In this document: positions 16,743 through 20,537 of the stretch, in pieces
Numbering within the stretch: position 1 is the first letter of the stretch
How the letters are laid out: every line of letters starts with the position of its first letter
Source: a virus
Strand: one strand, 5' to 3'
Length of the DNA stretch: 20,537 nt
IMG/VR virus record: IMGVR_UViG_3300021197_000100
Coordinates: 1-20,537 of that record
Translations under genes and position numbers: made by a program
The notes under the pieces: model-generated
Told to the model about the DNA's origin: nothing
Database searches by the model: none
The model's input: the letters and a program-made list of their open reading frames with translations, nothing else

Positions 16743-17099
16743 TTATTTCTTCCCTGTAAAAAATTTAGATACTGATCTCATTCCTATGCTTGCACTAACG
16801 ATACCACCCAATGAATACTGATACCATGTAGGCATAGTCTCTAAGGCAGTAAACCCAGCCTGTACAATGGAGTTACCCCACTCACCACAGAATGCTAAGA
16901 TAAGAGGGATACTAAAAAGTAAAGTAATCCACTCGTCCTTCCAACTATTCTGAGTACTGTTCATTGCAGCAATATCCCAGTCAAGCTCACCAGTAGCTTG
17001 CTTAACACGGATTTCTGCATTGGCTTTCTGTACTGCCACCTTACCGTCAAGATAAGATGAAGCAAGTCCACCTACTGCGCCTATGATTTGACCTATCAT
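16743..17099 (-). CDS. Putative holin (GTA/3TM-like)
   Basis: A 118-residue membrane protein. The N-terminus is Gly-rich and hydrophobic (MIGQIIGAVGGLASSYLDGK), followed by an amphipathic region (VQKANAEIRVKQATGELDWD). It then has WITLLFSIPLILAFCGEWGN (57-76) and YSLGGIVSASIGM (94-106). This arrangement resembles holins of the gene-transfer-agent three-TM type, which open the inner membrane for the endolysin encoded two genes downstream. The start overlaps the previous stop as ATGA. Holin identity is likely but unproven. Confidence 0.6.
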   Translation of the reverse strand: MIGQIIGAVGGLASSYLDGKVAVQKANAEIRVKQATGELDWDIAAMNSTQNSWKDEWITLLFSIPLILAFCGEWGNSIVQAGFTALETMPTWYQYSLGGIVSASIGMRSVSKFFTGKK

Positions 17100-17347
17100 C
17101 TACCTACCTCGTACTCTACCTTTGATGTAGTTCCAGTAGAGGTTACACTTGTTTTAGATTCTTTACCCATCCAGATACCAAAGCAACCCGTCAAAGCACC
17201 CATACAAACCGATACAAGCCCTGACTGGGCTACACTGGGGTCAGGTAGTGACATAAACCAATGTACCGCTTGATACGTCAGTACAGTAACCGCAAGCATC
17301 ATTAACCGTGGTAGTACTTTCCAATCATCTAGTACAGTCTTAGCCAC
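17096..17347 (-). CDS. Two-TM small membrane protein (possible holin/antiholin)
   Basis: An 83-residue protein with two hydrophobic segments, LPRLMMLAVTVLTYQAVHWF (12-31) and GLVSVCMGALTGCFGIWMG (43-61). A polar Ser/Thr-rich tail follows (KESKTSVTSTGTTSKVEYE). It starts at GTG overlapping the preceding TAG (TAGTG) and overlaps the 118-residue membrane gene by ATGA. Two adjacent small membrane proteins next to an endolysin fit a holin/antiholin pair, but either one could be the holin. Confidence 0.6.
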   Translation of the reverse strand: MAKTVLDDWKVLPRLMMLAVTVLTYQAVHWFMSLPDPSVAQSGLVSVCMGALTGCFGIWMGKESKTSVTSTGTTSKVEYEVGR

Positions 17348-17604
17348 TACGTCCTCCGAAATCTTTTAGACGTTTTAGCTGCAGCTTTAGGCTGCTTAGA
17401 AAACTGTTTACCAGCTTGAGTATCTTTTCTTTTCTTTGCCGTACTTGCTGCGTACTCTCCACTAGACATAGCTTTAATAGCTTTAGCTGGAAGATAACGC
17501 TCTCCAGTAGCTTTTGGACCTTGTGTAGAAGGTTTACCACTTTTGGTTCTCCAATCTTGCTTTGTCCATTTATTTAGACTACGTTGTGATTTGGAGAGGG
17601 CCAT
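17347..17604 (-). CDS. Conserved small basic phage protein (WTKQ.WRTKSGKPS type)
   Basis: An 85-residue, strongly basic protein beginning MALSKSQRSLNKWTKQDW, followed by RTKSGKPSTQGPKATGERYL, PAKAIKAMSSGEYAASTAKK and a Lys/Arg-rich end. This pattern is familiar from marine phages; from memory it may be the family catalogued as DUF5872, unverified. The function is unknown. It starts at ATG overlapping the previous stop (17604) and is tightly packed in the operon. Confidence 0.75.
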   Translation of the reverse strand: MALSKSQRSLNKWTKQDWRTKSGKPSTQGPKATGERYLPAKAIKAMSSGEYAASTAKKRKDTQAGKQFSKQPKAAAKTSKRFRRT

Positions 17605-17792
17605 TACTTATAGCCCCCACCTTTTGCTTTATATTGCTTTGCAACCATTTGTGCCTTACGTGCGCTCCACTGTCCGGGCTTTCCACCTTTGCCACCAGCT
17701 TTAACGGAGGCAACAAGACGCTTACGCATAGTAGGCTTAGTATAATTACCAGCCGCATTAACCGTTGAAGACTTTTTGGGTAATTTCGCCAC
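17604..17792 (-). CDS. Conserved small basic phage protein (STVNAAGNYTKP type)
   Basis: A 62-residue basic protein from a GTG start: MAKLPKKSSTVNAAGNYTKP, then TMRKRLVASVKAGGKGGKPG, QWSARKAQMVAKQYKAKGGG. I recognise the pattern as common in marine phages, without known function. Net charge and Gly/Lys content suggest nucleic-acid or virion contact, which is inference. It overlaps the end of the DUF1127 gene by 35 bases in another frame. Confidence 0.75.
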   Translation of the reverse strand: MAKLPKKSSTVNAAGNYTKPTMRKRLVASVKAGGKGGKPGQWSARKAQMVAKQYKAKGGGYK

Positions 17793-17907
17793 GAGAAATT
17801 CCTATATCTTTTAGCTCTTTGTCGGACATATTGCGAAGCAACCAATAATCTGCACGGCGTTGTTGTGCTACTGCGATTGCTTCAAACCAATTGATTAACC
17901 ATTTCAT
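17758..17907 (-). CDS. DUF1127 protein
   Basis: A 49-residue protein. The start at 17907 is fixed by a strong AAGGAG eight bases upstream. It begins MKWLINWFEAIAVAQQRRAD, a hydrophobic/amphipathic helix, and continues YWLLRNMSDKELKDIGISRG, the DUF1127 (YjiS-type) signature of form L..LSD.EL.DIG(I/L)SR..I. In bacteria these small Arg-rich proteins occur mainly in Proteobacteria; some are linked to phosphate/carbon metabolism and RNA turnover. Its presence in a phage suggests acquisition from the host. It has its own 106-base leader with -10-like repeats, and the next gene begins inside its last 35 bases. Confidence 0.85.
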   Translation of the reverse strand: MKWLINWFEAIAVAQQRRADYWLLRNMSDKELKDIGISRGEITQKVFNG

Positions 17908-17956
17908 GTTTATAACTCCTTGTTTCATGAACGTACTCTTTTTTAGAGTATAAGGA

Positions 17957-17980
17957 AGTTATACCATATTTAGTTATACC
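17957..17980 (-). promoter_or_regulatory. Candidate promoter/operator before DUF1127 gene
   Basis: GGTATAACT occurs twice in direct orientation (17972-17980 and 17957-17965), 15 bp apart. The first copy reads TGTGGTATAACTAAATATG, close to the TATAACTATATG of the capsid promoter, with a poor -35 (TTGCAT) 17 bases upstream. It may be a weaker member of the promoter set or a repressor site. A 6-bp hairpin TACTCT/AGAGTA with an AAAAA loop (17934-17950) follows in the leader. Confidence 0.4.
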
Positions 17981-17993
17981 ACACTACAGACAA

Positions 17994-18016
17994 TAATGCA
18001 ACCCCGTTATGCATTA
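17994..18016 (-). promoter_or_regulatory. 7-bp inverted repeat at end of the 119-residue gene
   Basis: TAATGCA and TGCATTA flank a nine-base loop containing GGGG, and the repeat includes the stop codon of the upstream gene. No U tract follows, so it is not a standard terminator; an mRNA end or stability role is possible. Confidence 0.3.
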
Positions 18017-18373
18017 GCCGACAGGGATAAAAGTTTCCGTTACAGTAAGGATAGTGTCGATATGCCCAGCGGAAACAGGGACGTTTTGTATTTTGTCACC
18101 TGCTTGTAGTATTAAGTCAATGTTAGTAAAAGTAATATAGTCACCTGAACCTAAACTCTTACCTGAAAGGAAGTGTGATGTGTAGTTATCGGCAGCTACG
18201 TACCACTCTAAATCTACAGAGTTTGTACTTCCACCACCATTAACTATGTGAATAAAGGTAACTTCAGCTACACAGTTAGGAGGGCACGTATATACAACCT
18301 CTGTAGCGGTGCCACTATTGTGACCGTACACAGATCGCATACGTGAAGGTTTACCTTGATTGACTAAAGACAT
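18014..18373 (-). CDS. Small beta-rich protein, possible capsid decoration
   Basis: A 119-residue protein with an alternating beta pattern: ATEVVYTCPPNCVAEVTFIH, SVDLEWYVAADNYTSHFL, DYITFTNIDLILQAGDKIQN, TILTVTETFIPV. Small proteins of this build (TVYTCP..., DL.L.AGD.I) are common in tailed phages and are often taken as virion surface or tail-associated proteins. No signal peptide is seen. It starts one base inside the previous stop (TAATG). The decoration role is inference. Confidence 0.7.
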   Translation of the reverse strand: MSLVNQGKPSRMRSVYGHNSGTATEVVYTCPPNCVAEVTFIHIVNGGGSTNSVDLEWYVAADNYTSHFLSGKSLGSGDYITFTNIDLILQAGDKIQNVPVSAGHIDTILTVTETFIPVG

Positions 18374-18675
18374 TAATCAGCTTTCTTTTTTGAGCTAACT
18401 TTTTTATTTACCTTAGTAGTCCATGCTTCATTTTCAGGTGTAGCTGGATCATCTTTTACAAAATGACCTTTGGCTGTACGTGCTCGTACTTTTAGTGGCT
18501 CAGACAAAAGCTCTTGTACTTTACCGTCTGAACACCAATACGAACCGTAGGGATCATTTGCTGCAAGCACATCACCCATACGTGTAGTTACACCTTCTTC
18601 CGTTACAAGATAGCCATGCTCTTCCAAGGATTCTTTATAATCTAAAAAGTTCATTTCCTCTTCTTCCCAAGACAT
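18373..18675 (-). CDS. Small protein of unknown function
   Basis: A 100-residue protein from ATG at 18675 (MSWEEEEMNFLDYKESLEEH), or 93 residues from ATG at 18654. The second start overlaps the stop of the 29-residue gene as ATGA and may be the real one. Segment VTTRMGDVLAANDPYGSYWC is followed by SDGKVQELLSEPLKVRART, and the end is Lys-rich (VNKKVSSKKKAD). I do not recognise a family. Confidence 0.7.
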   Translation of the reverse strand: MSWEEEEMNFLDYKESLEEHGYLVTEEGVTTRMGDVLAANDPYGSYWCSDGKVQELLSEPLKVRARTAKGHFVKDDPATPENEAWTTKVNKKVSSKKKAD

Positions 18676-18740
18676 TTTCCTACTGCCTTACATTTAAGAG
18701 GGGTAGGACACCCCTTACATGTTTTAAATTTAGGTGCCAT
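18651..18740 (-). CDS. 29-residue basic four-cysteine peptide
   Basis: An ATG one base after the stop of the 297-residue gene opens a 29-codon frame. It starts MAPKFKTCKGCPTPLKCKA and ends in Lys/Arg. The four cysteines are C8, C11, C17 and C23 (CX2C-X5-C-X5-C), the density expected of a tiny zinc-binding knuckle. Its stop forms ATGA with a candidate start of the next gene. The gap has no other explanation, and the arrangement fits the gene packing. Zinc binding is inference. Confidence 0.7.
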   Translation of the reverse strand: MAPKFKTCKGCPTPLKCKAVGKCLGKKRK

Positions 18741-18741
18741 A

Positions 18742-19635
18742 TTATTTCTTACCCTGTGTAGGTTTCATAGATGCACCACAGTTAGCGTACCCACCATCTT
18801 TGTAGTTTTTACGTTTAGCCATGCCACCTTTTTTCATGGGTCTACCAGATTTATCTGTACCTGTATCTTTCATACGTCTTTCCATTCTACGCAAAGTTGC
18901 GTCTTGCTTGTCTTGTTTACTCATACGTTTAAGTTTAGCTAAATTACGCTTTGCTTCTGCGCTAAGATTAGTACGAGCCTCAAGATCACGTATTGCCATA
19001 GCTACCTGATTGGGTGTAGGATTTCCGTACATTTCACCTGTAACCCTGTTAATTCCGTTTTTAGTGTCACCAATCATTTGACCACTAGGCTGTTTTTTTA
19101 CCTCACCAACTTTGTAAGTTTTACCACCTTCTCCTGCTAGGCTAACACCCCTACCTTTACGTACGTTAGAACTAGCTGTACTTGCAGCTTTTGATGCACG
19201 AGATTTATCTTGATCACTAGACTGTTTATTTAAACGGGTAAGTTCTTTTCTTTCCTCTGCGGTAATAGTACCTTTTTCTTTTTTAGTTTCAAGGGAGGCT
19301 ACACGTTTGTTACGGCTGACACGATTTTTATTACTTGTTTCTTGATCCATAAAAGAAACGACTGCCTTTTTACCGGACTGAACCTTACCAGCTTTACCCT
19401 GCTCAATATCTTTTTCTGCATTGCCTGTAAAGCCACTACGCTCACGGCTACCAGCAACTTCATTTGCTGCATCATTAATAGAGGCTGCGGCTTTTTTAGC
19501 CTTGCTTTTGGCATCTTTAATTTTTTGTAGCCTAGCTTTCTCTGCAGCCTTAGCTTTTTCTGCTGCTTTCTTAGCTTTTTCTGCAGCTTTCTTAGCTTTT
19601 GCAGATGCCTTTGCGGCGGTTGTCAATACACCCAT
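18742..19635 (-). CDS. Lys/Ala-rich coiled protein with GGYANCGASMKPTQ end
   Basis: A 297-residue, very basic protein. Residues 8-36 are heptad-like AEKAKKA repeats, and 90-140 and 210-250 look helical and charged. The C-terminus is MKKGGMAKRKNYKDGGYANC followed by GASMKPTQGKK, an ending I associate with marine phage proteins of unknown role. It has a good ribosome site (AAAGGAT) and follows the preceding gene by 12 bases. It may be a DNA-associated or internal virion protein; this rests on composition only. Confidence 0.7.
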   Translation of the reverse strand: MGVLTTAAKASAKAKKAAEKAKKAAEKAKAAEKARLQKIKDAKSKAKKAAASINDAANEVAGSRERSGFTGNAEKDIEQGKAGKVQSGKKAVVSFMDQETSNKNRVSRNKRVASLETKKEKGTITAEERKELTRLNKQSSDQDKSRASKAASTASSNVRKGRGVSLAGEGGKTYKVGEVKKQPSGQMIGDTKNGINRVTGEMYGNPTPNQVAMAIRDLEARTNLSAEAKRNLAKLKRMSKQDKQDATLRRMERRMKDTGTDKSGRPMKKGGMAKRKNYKDGGYANCGASMKPTQGKK

Positions 19636-19647
19636 TTTAGTAATCCT

Positions 19648-19926
19648 TTACCATTTTACTTTATCTGCCCAGTAAGCTGCACTTAACTTACCACGCTTAA
19701 TGTTCTTCGCATGACGTGCCTTAAAACTTGCACGTTTCTTTTTCATCTTATCTGATTCACCTGCTTTAGGCTTACCTGCAGTACTTGCACCTTGCTCACC
19801 AAAGCGTATCATCTTAATGGTAGTACCTTCCTTAGCGAGTACTACGTGAGATTTGGTAGGATGTTTAGGTGTACGCTTGGGTTTGTTGTACCCACTGAAT
19901 GTCTCACCTCTGTATTCAACCGTCAT
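19648..19926 (-). CDS. Conserved phage protein (MIRFGEQG...AAYWADKVKW)
   Basis: A 92-residue basic protein: MTVEYRGETFSGYNKPKRTP, then KMIRFGEQGASTAGKPKAGE, RASFKARHAKNIKRGKLSAA and a C-terminus YWADKVKW. The KMIRFG and SFKARH...AAYWADK...W pattern is one I recognise as widely conserved in marine phages and cyanophages, with no known function. It overlaps the previous gene by 11 bases. Confidence 0.8.
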   Translation of the reverse strand: MTVEYRGETFSGYNKPKRTPKHPTKSHVVLAKEGTTIKMIRFGEQGASTAGKPKAGESDKMKKKRASFKARHAKNIKRGKLSAAYWADKVKW

Positions 19927-20131
19927 GTCCGTCTGTCCAACCTTCCATACGCATAGCCCACTCTACGTGCTCTAACGTAAATGATTTACCGTAGTGGGCA
20001 TCCACTGCAGTCTTTACATAAAATACATCACTATGAGGAATGTGCAACTTATCTAAGTTACCATCTAATACATGTTTATAGAACTCTTCCAAAACATTGT
20101 CTGTATATAGTTTTACTGATTTCTTTGCCAT
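19916..20131 (-). CDS. Small protein of unknown function, first gene of the block
   Basis: 71 residues from ATG at 20131 (MAKKSVKLYTDNVLEEFYKH). A TTG two codons upstream (20137) is possible, but that triplet is part of the TTGACA promoter hexamer. The C-terminal half FYVKTAVDAHYGKSFTLEHV, then EWAMRMEGW, looks like a small helical domain of phage type. The ribosome site is weak. It is the first gene after the right-end regulatory region. No function can be named. Confidence 0.7.
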   Translation of the reverse strand: MAKKSVKLYTDNVLEEFYKHVLDGNLDKLHIPHSDVFYVKTAVDAHYGKSFTLEHVEWAMRMEGWTDGHDG

Positions 20132-20137
20132 TGTCAA
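20110..20137 (-). promoter_or_regulatory. Promoter motif TTGACA-N16-TAAAAC over first gene start
   Basis: Perfect TTGACA (20132-20137), 16-base spacer, TAAAAC (20110-20115), then TATATA. The layout is the same as the capsid promoter and the 20330-20357 copy. Its -35 touches the start codon of the first gene, so if active it would drive the second gene and those after it. Confidence 0.5.
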
Positions 20138-20537
20138 TACTTAATTACAAGTTTCTCGCCTAAAGGCAGATTTCACTTACGTATTAGTACATTTAAGTGT
20201 ATTCACTGTACGTGTTTACTTATATGTTTATATAGTTAAATATAATTAATAGATAAGTATATATACATTTAACTGTATCACTGTACGTGTATCACTGTAA
20301 GTGACCCTACCCAACACCCAACATATATAGTTTTACACATTCTATAAAACATGTCAACCCTTAATCGTACAGTGTGTCAATAATAGGGATATTATCCCAC
20401 ATATCGTGACTAAAACGGGACAATGTTCCACATATAATAGGTCCACATCGGCCCTATGTACATGTAAACCAGTATATATGTAAAGTGGTTAACAGTGATA
20501 TTTCCTGATCTGTGTGTTTGTCTGTATATACTAACGT
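20138..20537. other. Gene-free AT-rich regulatory region
   Basis: I see no supported gene here on either strand. It holds the promoter at 20330-20357, direct repeats of type TCACTGTACGTGT (20203-20215, 20278-20290) with variants TCACTGTAAGTGA (20292-20304, a 5-bp inverted repeat) and TTCACTTACGTATT (20172-20185). An inverted CGTACAGTG is at 20366-20374. Three (C/T)CCACAT boxes lie at 20396, 20427 and 20442, and AACCA/TGGTT arms near 20467-20490. A further TTTAACTATATA, -10-like without a -35, is at 20229-20240. It is likely a control region for the block, perhaps with an origin or regulator sites. Confidence 0.55.
20330..20357 (-). promoter_or_regulatory. Promoter motif TTGACA-N16-TAAAAC in right-end leader
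   Basis: Perfect TTGACA (20352-20357), 16-base spacer, TAAAAC (20330-20335), followed by TATATATG. A second TTGACA lies at 20375-20380, and a GGGATA/TATCCC inverted repeat (20386-20398) sits upstream as a possible operator. It would give a leader of about 190 bases before the first gene. Confidence 0.6.

Noticed and set aside
17579-17845. An 88-codon minus-strand frame across the DUF1127 and 62-residue genes
   Set aside because: It is out of frame with two recognisable proteins and has no family pattern or good ribosome site.
17994-18016. Rho-independent terminator after the 119-residue gene
   Set aside because: The stem is only 7 bp and mostly AT, and no U tract follows in the transcript.
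20358-20380. A second TTGACA at 20375-20380 as its own promoter
   Set aside because: No -10-like hexamer lies at 15-19 bases; the other TTGACA occupies that place.

Overview
The window is a stretch of a tailed double-stranded DNA phage genome. It reads as a podovirus-like marine phage of a Gram-negative, probably alphaproteobacterial, host. The evidence is a complete head and packaging module (terminase small and large subunits, portal, scaffold, major capsid protein), a P22-like short-tail pair (gp4-like adaptor and gp10-like nozzle), a long repeat-built tail fibre, and a set of small basic proteins of types I associate with marine phages. The host guess rests on a DUF1127 protein, a family common in Alpha- and Gammaproteobacteria, and on overall gene resemblance. 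It is not proven. No integrase, repressor, tRNA, CRISPR or transposon is visible.

Every supported gene lies on the minus strand, so the window is transcribed from right to left. From the right end: (1) 20138-20537, an AT-rich gene-free region with short repeats and a strong promoter; (2) 17347-20137, a run of small, mostly Lys-rich proteins of unknown function, including a 29-residue four-cysteine peptide and a DUF1127 protein; (3) 15844-17347, a lysis-type block with two membrane proteins, a Lys/Ala-rich protein and an M15 peptidase endolysin; (4) 13606-15833, terminase small subunit, a helix-turn-helix protein and terminase large subunit; (5) 11463-13595, portal; (6) 7516-11530, a small helical protein, a 1193-residue structural protein and a 73-residue protein; (7) 5239-7441, scaffold and major capsid protein; (8) 1-5173, tail adaptor, tail nozzle-like protein and a tail fibre that runs off the left edge. 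Most genes are spaced by a few bases or overlap as ATGA, TAATG or similar, which indicates long polycistronic transcripts and coupled translation.

The most notable regulatory signal is a recurrent promoter of form TTGACA-N16-TAWAACTATAT. It occurs three times with an identical 16-base spacer: in the right-end leader, across the start of the first gene, and between the scaffold and capsid genes. The capsid copy would start an mRNA beginning almost directly with a 12-bp stem-loop, and another GC-rich hairpin follows the capsid gene. Together these would let capsid be made in excess over its neighbours. The tail fibre gene carries four tandem repeat units at a spacing of exactly 108 bp (36 codons), flanked by two 12-bp-period arrays.

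Functions are assigned from recognisable motifs, family resemblance and gene order only; no database search was run.
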